Shown: positions 54,388-62,539 of the stretch, one piece after another
Position numbering within the stretch: the first letter of the stretch is position 1
Layout of the letters: every line of letters begins with the position of its first letter
Origin: Hydrogenophaga palleronii NBRC 102513
Lineage (GTDB): Bacteria; Pseudomonadota; Gammaproteobacteria; Burkholderiales; Burkholderiaceae_C
Assembly (NCBI RefSeq): GCF_001571225.1
Contig: NZ_BCTJ01000002.1
Span: 1-64,000, forward strand
Direction of reading: 5' to 3'
Length of the DNA: 64,000 nucleotides
Position numbers and translations under genes: made by a program
Notes under the pieces: model-generated
Database searches by the model: none
What the model saw: only the letters and a program-made list of their open reading frames with translations
What the model was told of the DNA's origin: nothing

Positions 54388-55232
54388 GGTGTGTCCTCCA
54401 GTGGGTCCCGGGTTGCATGGGACTCTTGCAGCTCGGACCACGCGCGTGGCATCCGGTCGCGCAGTTGCCGGGGTGTCACGCCGTACAGCTCGGCGAGCCG
54501 GTGTGCCGTGGCGATCTCGGCCACCGGGCCCGGCCCGCTCATGCAGCCCGCGTGCAGCAGGGCGATGCGGTCGGCCACGGCCAGGGCGTGCTCGGGCTGG
54601 TGGGTGGACAGCAGCACGGCCATGCCTTCGCCGCGCAGGCGCTGGATCTGATCGAGCACGCGTTGCTGGTTGCCGAAGTCCAGGCTGGCCGTGGGCTCGT
54701 CCATGATCAGCAGGCCGGGTTGCTGGGCCAGTGCGCGCGCGATCAGGGCCAGCTGGCGTTCACCGCCGCTGATTTCATTGAGCGAGCGCTGCGCGAGTTG
54801 CACGATGCCCAGCAACTCCATGCAGTGTTCTGCAAACGCGCGGTCGGCCGCACCGGGTTGGGCCAGCAGCGGCAGGCGCGCGGCGCGGCCCATCAGCACG
54901 GTGTCGAACACAGTGTAGGGAAACACACTGGCGCCGGCCTGGGGCACGTAGCCGATGCGTTGCGCCAGCGCGCGGCGCGGCCATTGCTGCAGCGGCTTGT
55001 GGTCCAGCGTGAGCTCACCGCCCAGCGGTGGCAGCAGTCCCAGCAGGGTACGGAACAGGGTGGTCTTGCCGCCGCCGTTGGGCCCCAGCAGGGCGATGAT
55101 TTCGCCCGGTGCCATGTCCAGCGTGAGGCCCTCGGCCACCACGCGGCGGCCGTGACCAATGCGCAGGTCGCGCGCCTGCAGCGCAATCGGCGTGCGGGTG
55201 CCGGGCGTGTCTGGCATGCCGGTGTGTGTCAT
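54384..55232 (-). CDS. ABC transporter ATP-binding protein, BtuD/FecE/MolC type
   Basis: 282-aa ATPase with Walker A GPNGGGKT (50-57), signature ISGGERQ and Walker B LLIMDEPTASLD. It energises the BtuC-type permease next to it. The family includes FecE (iron), BtuD (B12) and MolC (molybdate); metal is inferred from context. The start overlaps the permease stop. Confidence 0.87.
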   Translation of the reverse strand: MTHTGMPDTPGTRTPIALQARDLRIGHGRRVVAEGLTLDMAPGEIIALLGPNGGGKTTLFRTLLGLLPPLGGELTLDHKPLQQWPRRALAQRIGYVPQAGASVFPYTVFDTVLMGRAARLPLLAQPGAADRAFAEHCMELLGIVQLAQRSLNEISGGERQLALIARALAQQPGLLIMDEPTASLDFGNQQRVLDQIQRLRGEGMAVLLSTHQPEHALAVADRIALLHAGCMSGPGPVAEIATAHRLAELYGVTPRQLRDRMPRAWSELQESHATRDPLEDTP

Positions 55233-56278
55233 GCGCGCCGCCCGCTGCGTGCCAGCAGCCAGAGGAAACAGGGCGCGCCAACCAGCGCGGTCACCACGCC
55301 CAGGGGCAGCTCCATGCCGGTGGTGTTGCGTGCGAGCGTGTCGGCCAGCACCACGAAGCCGGCCCCCAGCAGTAGCGCCACTGGCAGCAGGCGGCCGAAG
55401 TCGGGCCCGACCAGCAGGCGTGCGGCGTGTGGCACCACCAGCCCGACCCAGCCGATGATGCCGGTGATGGAGACGGCGGCCGCCGTCATCAGCGTGGCGG
55501 CGGCGATCATGAACAGGCGCATGCGGCGCACGTCCACACCGAGCGCCAGCGCTTCGTCGTCGCTCAGGCTCAGCAGGTTCACGCGCCAGCGCAGCAGCAC
55601 CATGGGCAACAGACCCGCGAGCAGCAGCGGCGCGGTGGTGAGCAGGTCACCGCGCGTGACCGCACTCAACCCGCCCAGCAACCAGAAGGTGATGGACGCG
55701 AGCTGCGTGTAGGGGTCGGCCAGCACCTTGAGCAGGGAGATGCCCGCACCCAGCAGGGTGCCGACCGCGATGCCGGCGAGCACCAGCACCAGCACCGGCT
55801 CGTGCTGGCGCACCGCAGCGGCCACCAGCCACACCGCGGCCACCGCGAGCATGCCGCCGCTGAAGGCCAGCACCTGCACCAGCAGCACGCTGCCGCCAAG
55901 GAAGATGCCCAGCGTGGCACCCAGGCCCGCACCCGCCGAAACGCCCAGGATGTCGGGCGACACCAGCGGGTTGCGGAACATGCCCTGGTAGGTGGCACCC
56001 GCCGCTGCCAGCGCCGCGCCGACCAGTGCGCCGGCCAGCACCCGTGGCAGGCGCACCTCCCAGACCACCGTGTGGACCGCTTCGGACACCAGGGCGCCGT
56101 CTGCCGGCGAGAACGGCCTGGCCAGCGCCTGCCACAGCTGCAGCAGCGTGAGCGGGTACTTGCCACTGGTGAGCGCCAGTGCCACCGCCACCAGGCAGAA
56201 CAACAGGGCCGCCGCGATGGCCGTGGGGGTGGACAAGGTGCGTTTCGGCACCGCCGGCACGGTGGCTGCGGCGCTCAC
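55229..56278 (-). CDS. ABC transporter permease, BtuC/FecCD/MolB type
   Basis: 349-aa permease with about ten TM segments (FCLVAVALALTSGKYPLTLLQLW at the start, GDLLTTAPLLLAGLLPMVLL later) and the family motif MFRNPLVSPDILGVSAGAGLGA. I start it at GTG 56278, which overlaps the binding-protein stop (GTGA). H. influenzae MolBC, a molybdate importer, belongs to this fold family. Confidence 0.88.
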   Translation of the reverse strand: MSAAATVPAVPKRTLSTPTAIAAALLFCLVAVALALTSGKYPLTLLQLWQALARPFSPADGALVSEAVHTVVWEVRLPRVLAGALVGAALAAAGATYQGMFRNPLVSPDILGVSAGAGLGATLGIFLGGSVLLVQVLAFSGGMLAVAAVWLVAAAVRQHEPVLVLVLAGIAVGTLLGAGISLLKVLADPYTQLASITFWLLGGLSAVTRGDLLTTAPLLLAGLLPMVLLRWRVNLLSLSDDEALALGVDVRRMRLFMIAAATLMTAAAVSITGIIGWVGLVVPHAARLLVGPDFGRLLPVALLLGAGFVVLADTLARNTTGMELPLGVVTALVGAPCFLWLLARSGRRA

Positions 56279-57294
56279 GGCAGGGCGCCCGCCGGCAGGG
56301 GTGCCGCGTCTGGTGTGCCGTAGAACAACCGGTAGAACGCACGTGCCTCGGCTTCGGCCGCCGCTGTCGGGGGCTGCTGCGCGTAGAGCACCGAGAGCAA
56401 CCAGCGCAAGCCGAGCAGGCGGTTGATGCCGGGCGGGCCGTCGATCCAGCCGAAGGGCAGGTGCGGCACCTGCCACACGCGGCCTTCACGCACCGCGTTG
56501 ATGCCACGCCAGCCGGCGTTGCCGCGCAACCGCTCGGCCAGGCCGGCTTGCTGCGTGAAGATCACGTCGGGGTTCCAGGCCAGCAGCTGTTCCATGGAGA
56601 CACGTCCGACGCCGGACGCACCGGCTGCGGTGGCGACGTTGTGCGCGCCGGCGTACGCCAGCAGCTCGGCGTTGATGGAGCCGGCCCAACCGGTCTCCAG
56701 TCCGTCGGCACCGCGCGCAAGGTAGGCCCGTGGTGGCGCGGCGCGCTGCTGTTCGCGCTGTTGTTGTGCCATGGCCAGCACGGCGTCGGCGTGGGCCGCC
56801 AGTGTTTCGCCGCGCGCGGTTGCGTCCAGCAGCCGGGCGGTCTCGCGCAGCTGTTGCGCGCTCTGGCCGATGCGGCCGTCCACCAGCACATACGGAATGC
56901 CGGTCTGCCGGGCGATGCGTTCGGCGGCGGAGCGGTGGTGGTCGTCCACGCTGCCGGCGTCGACGATCAGGTCGGGCTGCAAGGCGAGCAGGGCTTCGAT
57001 CGACACCGTGCTGCCGCGGCCCGACAGCCTGCCGGTGCTGGGCAGCCGGGCCAGTTCGGGGGCGAGCATGGCGCGCGCTTCCGGCGGCAGGTTCTGCGGC
57101 CAGCCCAGCAGGCGGTCTGGCACCAGCGCGGCGAGCAGCACCGCGGCCGGCGGCCCGGCGGCAAACACGCGTTGTGGATTCGGCTTGACCGCACGGCCGT
57201 AGCGCGAGATGAGGGACTCGGTGGGCGCGGCGGCGCCCGCCCATGGCAGCCAGGGCAGGGTGGCTGCCGCTGCCAGCAACTGGCGGCGTTTCAT
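56275..57294 (-). CDS. Periplasmic binding protein, BtuF/FecB/MolA type
   Basis: 339-aa cluster A-II-like binding protein. The signal peptide is MKRRQLLAAAATLPWLPWAGA, with a Tat-like double Arg. The core has VFAAGPPAAVLLAALVPDRLLG and ALLALQPDLIVDAGSVDDHH. It hands substrate to the permease. Metallic oxyanion (molybdate or tungstate) rather than siderophore is favoured by the ModE box upstream of the operon. Confidence 0.83.
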   Translation of the reverse strand: MKRRQLLAAAATLPWLPWAGAAAPTESLISRYGRAVKPNPQRVFAAGPPAAVLLAALVPDRLLGWPQNLPPEARAMLAPELARLPSTGRLSGRGSTVSIEALLALQPDLIVDAGSVDDHHRSAAERIARQTGIPYVLVDGRIGQSAQQLRETARLLDATARGETLAAHADAVLAMAQQQREQQRAAPPRAYLARGADGLETGWAGSINAELLAYAGAHNVATAAGASGVGRVSMEQLLAWNPDVIFTQQAGLAERLRGNAGWRGINAVREGRVWQVPHLPFGWIDGPPGINRLLGLRWLLSVLYAQQPPTAAAEAEARAFYRLFYGTPDAAPLPAGALP

Positions 57295-57830
57295 GGCGCG
57301 GCTTTCGCGGTCTGCAGTGCGCTGCACTGCGTGTGCCACCACGCATCAAGTGCCTCGGCCTCAGGTGGCAGGGCCAGTGCCCAGCCACCCGAGAAGTGTT
57401 CCCAGGCCTGCTGATGGCGGCGCGCCACCGCGGTGATCAAGGGGATGCCGGCCTGCACCACGGCCGCGATCTCGTCGGCCAGGCCCGAGCCTTCCGCTTC
57501 GAGCACACCGAAACGGTTGGCGATGATGAGGTCGGGCTGTTCGTCCAGTGCGCGGCGCAGCACCACGCTGGCGGCGCTCACCCCGGCCGGGTTCAGGCAG
57601 CAGGCGCTGGAGCCGCTGCCCAGGTTCTGGGAGATCAGGTAACGCTCACCGAGCTCGATGTCGATCAGCTCCATGTGGTGGTAACAGACCGAGCGCTCGG
57701 CCGGCTCGGGGTTCTGCACCAGGCCGCGCACGCGCCAGCCCTGGGCACGCGTTCGCGCCGCGAAGTCGCTCAGCAACTGGTTGGCGATGCCGGGTTCGTC
57801 GTGCACGATCGCGGCCAGTGGCAATTGCAT
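57291..57830 (-). CDS. DUF2478 protein
   Basis: 179-aa DUF2478 protein (NRFGVLEAEGSGLADEIAAVVQAGIPLITAVARRH in the C-terminal half). The N-terminal IVHDEPGIANQLLSDF looks like an altered P-loop of a small NTPase. From memory, this family is recorded in molybdenum-transport operons; I have not checked it here. Its stop overlaps the binding-protein start, and it follows the TonB receptor after 57 bp. Confidence 0.78.
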   Translation of the reverse strand: MQLPLAAIVHDEPGIANQLLSDFAARTRAQGWRVRGLVQNPEPAERSVCYHHMELIDIELGERYLISQNLGSGSSACCLNPAGVSAASVVLRRALDEQPDLIIANRFGVLEAEGSGLADEIAAVVQAGIPLITAVARRHQQAWEHFSGGWALALPPEAEALDAWWHTQCSALQTAKAAP

Positions 57831-57887
57831 GGTGGGGTCCTCTTGTGTGGGGAAGCGCCTGCACGGTGTGCCGTGCAGGCCGCGGTT

Positions 57888-59933
57888 TCAGAAGGGCACG
57901 TTCAGGTTGACGAAGTAGTTGCGCCCGGCCATGGGATAACCCTCGCTGTGTTCGTACAAGCGGTCGAAGAGGTTGCGCACGCCCGCTTCCACCCGCATGT
58001 GGTTGGCGAAACGATAACCCGCTTTCAGGTGATACACCGCATAACCCCGGGCCACCTGGCTGCCGTCCGACGAGGAGAGGCGCTCGGAGGTCGCTTCACC
58101 GCTGGCGCCGAGATCCCAGGCCGCGTTGATCTTCCAGTTGGCGGTCAGGAAGAGTTTGTGGCTCGGCGTGTCGGTCGGGCGCACGGCGGGCGCGCTCAGG
58201 TTCTTGCGTTGCAGCAAGGTGTAGTTGCCGCTGATGCCGACCGGGCCCACGTCACCCTGCAGGCCGACTTCCAGGCCGGTGTTGCGTGCCTTGGCCACGT
58301 TCTGCGGCTGGTCGCAGGTGGCGTTGTTGCAGCCGGCCTGTTGGGGAATGCGCACGGTCTGGATGGAGTTGCGAACTTCGCTGTGGAAGACCGCGGTGTC
58401 GATCAGCCAGCCGGTGCCGGCGAGCGGGCCCGAATAACCGATCTCGTGGTGCAGCGCGCGTTCGGCCTTGAGGTCGGGGTTCGGGATCACCGTGCCGAAG
58501 CGGGTCGAGTAACGCTCCATCATGGTGGCGAAACGGCTCTTGTCGGCGAGCGTCACACGCACCTGGCCGTCCGTGCCGACCTTCTGGAACAGGCCGATCT
58601 GCGCGTTGGCCGCGCTGTCGTCACCCCCCGGCTCGTTGTACAGCGTGGCCACCGTGGGCGATGCCGCGTTGGTGCCGAAGTTGCGCGTGGCCAGGCTCTT
58701 GCGTGTGGTGTGCGAAACGCCGCCCACCAGGCTCAGGCGGTCGTTGATGGCGTAGGTGTTTTCCAGCGCCAGCGACTGCGTGCGGTCCTTGAAGAAAGTC
58801 CATGGCTTGCCCGGATCGATCGAGCGGTGCACATCGTCCTTCAGGTGGTATGCCACCTGCAGGCGGTTCTGGCTGCCGAGGCGGAAGTCACCCTCCACCG
58901 ACAGTCCGGTGGAGTCGTCGTCGTAGCGGCTCGGGAAACCCGTGGCCACGCCGCGCACAACACCGTTGGTGTAGGTGTGGCCAACCAGCGTGTTCTTGAA
59001 GGTGTCGTGGTACACGCGGCTGCGCAGCACGTGTTCGCCCACGCGGGTGCTGCTGGTGAAGTAGGTGCTGGTCTTGTCCCACTGGGGCCACTGCCACCAG
59101 CGCGCGCGCATGCCGGAACCGCTGCCGGTCAGCGGCAGCGTGCCGGCGTAGGTGGGCTGGCCTTTCTCGCCGCGCTGGTCCAGGTAACCGAACACGTACT
59201 CGTCGCTGGCGTTGGGTGTGAGTCCGATCTTGAAGCTGAGCTTGTCGTCCTGGCGCGCGCTGTTGAGGCGGCGGCCTTCGCCCTGTTGCACGTTGCGCGG
59301 GCGGAAGCTGTCGGGCAGGTCAAAGCTGTTGGTCTTGAGCTGCGAGACGCCCACCTGGTACCACCAGTTCTCCTGTTTGCCGCCGAGGTTGGTGTAGACG
59401 CGGTGGTTGTTCATGCGGCCACCGTCGCTCAGGCCGATGCCCATGCCGACCTCACCCTCGAAGGCCTTGACCGGGCGGCGTGTGATCAGGTTGATCGCAC
59501 CACCGAGCGCGTTGGGGCCGTAGATCAACGAAGAGAAACCCTTGGCGATCTCGATGCGCGAGAGGTCGAAGGTGGTGAAGTGTGCGAGGTCGATGCGGCC
59601 GTCGTAGGGAATGTAGGTCGGGATGCCGTCGACATACACCGGCACCTGCAGGCGGTCAAAGCCGCGCACGTACACCACCTGTTCACCGCGTGCCCCGGCG
59701 TAACCCAGGCTCACGCCGGGTGCCAGGTCGAGCGCACTGCCCACGGTTTCGCGGTTCTGTTCGCGCAGGGTTTCACCTTCCAGCACCACGCTGCCGGTGG
59801 GCGCGGCGTCCGAGCCGGGGGCGCTGATCTTGATTTCACCGAGTGTGAACACACCGGTCTGCGGCTGCGCCAGGGCCACCGGAACGGCCCCTATCTGAGC
59901 CAGCAGGGCGGCGAGCAAGCACTTCTTCTTCAT
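57888..59933 (-). CDS. TonB-dependent outer-membrane receptor
   Basis: 681-aa receptor: signal peptide MKKKCLLAALLAQIGAVPVALA, TonB box in FTLGEIKIS (about residues 29-37), plug domain (SVVLEGETLREQNRETVGSAL..), 22-stranded barrel ending VNLNVPF with C-terminal Phe. AGGAAG precedes ATG 59933. It is the first gene of the six-gene operon and is headed by a ModE-like box. By homology alone it would be called a siderophore or B12 receptor. Confidence 0.86.
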   Translation of the reverse strand: MKKKCLLAALLAQIGAVPVALAQPQTGVFTLGEIKISAPGSDAAPTGSVVLEGETLREQNRETVGSALDLAPGVSLGYAGARGEQVVYVRGFDRLQVPVYVDGIPTYIPYDGRIDLAHFTTFDLSRIEIAKGFSSLIYGPNALGGAINLITRRPVKAFEGEVGMGIGLSDGGRMNNHRVYTNLGGKQENWWYQVGVSQLKTNSFDLPDSFRPRNVQQGEGRRLNSARQDDKLSFKIGLTPNASDEYVFGYLDQRGEKGQPTYAGTLPLTGSGSGMRARWWQWPQWDKTSTYFTSSTRVGEHVLRSRVYHDTFKNTLVGHTYTNGVVRGVATGFPSRYDDDSTGLSVEGDFRLGSQNRLQVAYHLKDDVHRSIDPGKPWTFFKDRTQSLALENTYAINDRLSLVGGVSHTTRKSLATRNFGTNAASPTVATLYNEPGGDDSAANAQIGLFQKVGTDGQVRVTLADKSRFATMMERYSTRFGTVIPNPDLKAERALHHEIGYSGPLAGTGWLIDTAVFHSEVRNSIQTVRIPQQAGCNNATCDQPQNVAKARNTGLEVGLQGDVGPVGISGNYTLLQRKNLSAPAVRPTDTPSHKLFLTANWKINAAWDLGASGEATSERLSSSDGSQVARGYAVYHLKAGYRFANHMRVEAGVRNLFDRLYEHSEGYPMAGRNYFVNLNVPF

Positions 59934-59986
59934 CGTCTGTCTTCCTTTGTTTGCGCGTGTCTGAGCGCTTTGTTGTCGGTATCGAG

Positions 59987-60010
59987 CGATGTATATAGTA
60001 AAACATAACG
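59987..60010. promoter_or_regulatory. ModE-type operator upstream of the TonB receptor operon
   Basis: 24-bp site of 8-8-8 layout: left arm CGATGTAT, centre ATAGTAAA, right arm ACATAACG. ModE sites have CGNTATAT at one end and the complement ATATANCG at the other with N8 between; seven of eight fit in each arm, and the right arm equals that of E. coli modA as I recall it. It lies 54 bp upstream of the start codon and overlaps AT-rich candidate -10 sequences on the minus strand. Confidence 0.6.
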
Positions 60011-60055
60011 AACGTTTGCTTGCACGTGGGCTTTGAAGTGCGCCCGGCGCCGTTC

Positions 60056-60079
60056 GGCTGTGGCTGTGGCTGTGGCTGT
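60056..60079. repeat. Four GGCTGT units
   Basis: GGCTGT is repeated four times exactly, from 60056 to 60079, in the divergent intergenic region. Such tracts can slip during replication. Confidence 0.7.
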
Positions 60080-60327
60080 TGTGGAAGTGCAGTGCGCATG
60101 CGCGAACGCGTGCTGTGCGTGGTGCTCCTGCAAGGCGGCACCTGCAGCGTGTGCGCCGGTTCATGGGTCTCACCACCCACGCGGCAAGAGGCGCCGGGCG
60201 CGCCACCCGCTGGGGACCGGGTTGCCGACTGCACTATGCTCGGCTCACATCCCGCACGACGCGGACGCAACGCCCAAGGCACCAAGAAGCCCAAAGACCC
60301 ACAGGCCCGGACCTGCTTGCCCATCAC

Positions 60328-60549
60328 ATGAAAACCATTGACGAGATGCTGAACCTGGCCCTGCTGACCCCCGACCAGCACCAGCAGATCAGCGCCTGGA
60401 TTGCACAGGCCGAATCACCCGACGAGATTCTGAAAATGCCGGCGGCCCTGTGGCAGGCGGTTGAACGGGCGAGTGCCATCATGGGCATCGACAACGACCT
60501 GCTGCGCCCACCTTCGCTCGACGCCGAAGGCGTGTTGAGCGGCTACTGA
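60328..60549 (+). CDS. Small hypothetical protein
   Basis: 73-aa acidic helical protein, MKTIDEMLNLALLTPDQHQQ start, with ISAWIAQAESPDEILKMPAALWQAVERASAIMGIDNDLLRPPSL. No signal peptide or TM. No family is recognised and no strong ribosome binding site is seen. Composition and conservation-like pattern make it more likely real than not. Confidence 0.55.
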   Translation: MKTIDEMLNLALLTPDQHQQISAWIAQAESPDEILKMPAALWQAVERASAIMGIDNDLLRPPSLDAEGVLSGY

Positions 60550-61009
60550 AGGCCCTCGGCAAGATCTCGCCTGTGCGCCGGGGGCGGCCTGGCCTGGCCG
60601 GTGTTCCACGCGGCACCCGTACGGCGAAGACCCGGCGTTGGCCTCCATGCAAGCCGGTTTTCTGGGCAAAACCGCACAAAAATATTCGTTTGCTTGACAC
60701 ATGCGGCGCCTAGAATTTGCCCATGCCCGCCGGTCCCGACGGGTAGAAAAATATCGGGACGCCATCTTCCAGAAACCCGCTTCGGCGGGTTTCGCTTTTT
60801 GGGGCGCTAGGTGCCGACCCTCTTGCACCGGAGAAGGGCCGAGGTTTGTCCCTTGTTTCCGTGGGCAAGGCTGTGGACAAGCACGTGCACAACCCGCACA
60901 AGCCTTGTCTGGCGTGGCTTGCGGGGCGGTGCCTGCCAAACAGGCAGTGGTGCGAATACGGTGCCAGCCGCATCCATTGGCAATGCCCGCGCTGCCGCGC
61001 GGCAGCGAT
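60550..61009. other. Gap holding small-RNA candidate A
   Basis: 460 bp between the small protein and the DHA2 exporter end. It contains the RNA candidate at 60732-60800 and an unusual TTGACA/TAGAAT pair (60694 and 60711) with an 11-bp spacer. No gene is supported. Confidence 0.55.
60732..60800 (+). ncRNA. Small-RNA candidate A (conserved hairpin plus terminator)
   Basis: Hairpin GTCCCGA (60733-60739)/TCGGGAC (60754-60760) with loop CGGGTAGAAAAATA, then a linker, then a perfect terminator GAAACCCGC (60772-60780) / GCGGGTTTC (60785-60793) with a TTCG loop and a T-tract (60796-60800). Paralogous to 51822-51888. Upstream TTGACA (60694-60699) and TAGAAT (60711-60716) are only 11 bp apart, too close for sigma70. 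Confidence 0.65.
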
Positions 61010-62539
61010 TTACTCGGGCGTGGCCTGCGGCTCCCCGCCGGTGCGGTAGCGGCCCAGCATGACGAACACGACCACCGACAGACCACCGATCAGCGCGGCC
61101 GAGGTGGCCAGCAGCACCGAATGCGTGGTCGAGAAGGCCGCTCTCGCGGCATCGATGAGCGCTGCGGCCTGGTCTGCGCCCAGTGCCTGGGCCACCACGT
61201 GGCTGTCGCCGATGGAACGCGCGGCGCGCTCGGCCTGCGCCGGTGACAGGCCTGGCGGCAACACCACCGTGCGGCTGAACACGCTGGACATGAACACACC
61301 GAAAAAGGTGATGCCCAGGCCGCTGCCCAGTTCGTAGGCCGTGGCCTCCAGCGAACCCGCGGCACCGCCTTTCTCCGCCTCGACCGAACCCATGATGGCG
61401 ATGGACGACGCGGTGAGCCCGATGCTGAGCGCCAGCCCGAGCAATGCGAGCATGGCCGGCACGCCCAAGCCCGGGTTGTGCAGGTCTGCGAAAGCCAGAA
61501 AAGCCAGCGCCACCGCCGAAACCACCAGCGACAGGCTGGCCACCGCGCGCAGGCCGAACAGGTTGGACAGGTGACCCGCCAGCGGCCCGCCCAGCGCCGC
61601 CGCCGCCATGATCGGCACCATGAAGATGCCCGCTTGCAGGGGGCTCTTGGCCAGGACGTATTGCAGCTCCTGCGCCAGAGTCAGCTCGACGCCGGCCAGC
61701 GCGCCGATGGCCACCACCGCCATGATGATGCCGGCCAGGATCGCCGGGTGCGAGAACAGCGCAAGGTCCAGCATCGGCGTTGGCGAGCGCAGCTGCTGGC
61801 GCACGAAAACCGCGAGGGACAAGAACCCGCCGCCCAGCACGAGCAGCGTCACCGCCCACGCATGCGTGCCGGCAACGCCGGACTTGATGCCGTACACGAC
61901 CGCGATGACACCCGCGATCAGCAGCAGCGCCTGGCCGAAGGCCCAGTGTCCGGCAGAGGTGGCCTCATGGCGCGGCAGCAGCAGGAACACCGCGGGTGCC
62001 ACCACCAGCATGACGGGCACATTGATCAGGAAGACCGAGCCCCACCAGAAGTGCTCCAGCAGGGCTCCGCCCACCAGCGGGCCGAGCGCGGCACCCGCCG
62101 CACCGACCGTTCCCCACAGGCCGAGCGCCATCGCGCGCTCGCGTTCGTCTTCAAAGGTCTTGCGGATCAGGCCCAGCACGCACGGCATGATCATCGAGCC
62201 ACCGAGTGCCAGCAGCACCCGCGCACCGATCAGCAGGGCCGGGCTCGGGGCAAACGCGGCCAGCAATGAAGCGCAGCCGAAGATGGTGAGGCCGGTCAGC
62301 AACACGCGCCGGTGGCCCACCCGGTCTGCCAACGTGCCCATGGGCACGAGCAGACCGGCCATGAGCAGCGGATAGATGTCGATGATCCACAACACCTCGG
62401 TGCCCGACGCCCCCAGCGCCACGGTGAGCGACGGGATGGCGATGTGCAGGATCGTCATGTCGATGACCACCGGCAGAAAGGCCAGCATCACGGCGACAAG
62501 AATCCACCAGCGGCGAGGAAGGCGTGGGAGGGCGGTCAT
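61010..62539 (-). CDS. DHA2-family (14-TM) multidrug MFS exporter
   Basis: 509-aa drug:H+ antiporter of the EmrB/QacA/SmvA type. The first TM region (WWILVAVMLAFLPVVIDMTILHIAIPSL) with motif D1-like ...DMTILHIA, motif A ADRVGHRRV and motif C GPLVGGALL are visible. The start is placed at MTALPRLPRR, which overlaps the outer-membrane gene stop by 4 bp. Exports quaternary ammonium or dyes in relatives; the substrate here is unknown. Confidence 0.88.
   Translation of the reverse strand: MTALPRLPRRWWILVAVMLAFLPVVIDMTILHIAIPSLTVALGASGTEVLWIIDIYPLLMAGLLVPMGTLADRVGHRRVLLTGLTIFGCASLLAAFAPSPALLIGARVLLALGGSMIMPCVLGLIRKTFEDERERAMALGLWGTVGAAGAALGPLVGGALLEHFWWGSVFLINVPVMLVVAPAVFLLLPRHEATSAGHWAFGQALLLIAGVIAVVYGIKSGVAGTHAWAVTLLVLGGGFLSLAVFVRQQLRSPTPMLDLALFSHPAILAGIIMAVVAIGALAGVELTLAQELQYVLAKSPLQAGIFMVPIMAAAALGGPLAGHLSNLFGLRAVASLSLVVSAVALAFLAFADLHNPGLGVPAMLALLGLALSIGLTASSIAIMGSVEAEKGGAAGSLEATAYELGSGLGITFFGVFMSSVFSRTVVLPPGLSPAQAERAARSIGDSHVVAQALGADQAAALIDAARAAFSTTHSVLLATSAALIGGLSVVVFVMLGRYRTGGEPQATPE

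Larger units (their letters stand above)
59934..60327. other. Gap upstream of the TonB receptor gene
   Basis: 394 bp holding the ModE-type box and a hexanucleotide repeat (60056-60079). The gene at 60328 diverges from the receptor. Nothing else is seen. Confidence 0.55.

Noticed and set aside
53911..59933. Siderophore or B12 uptake as the function of the TonB/ABC operon
   Set aside because: Not excluded, but the ModE box, DUF2478 gene and lack of a Fur box or cobalamin riboswitch in the 394-bp leader argue against it; I keep it as the main alternative.
60694..60716. Sigma70 promoter for small-RNA candidate A (TTGACA and TAGAAT)
   Set aside because: Spacing is 11 bp instead of 16-18, so I report the boxes but do not call a promoter.
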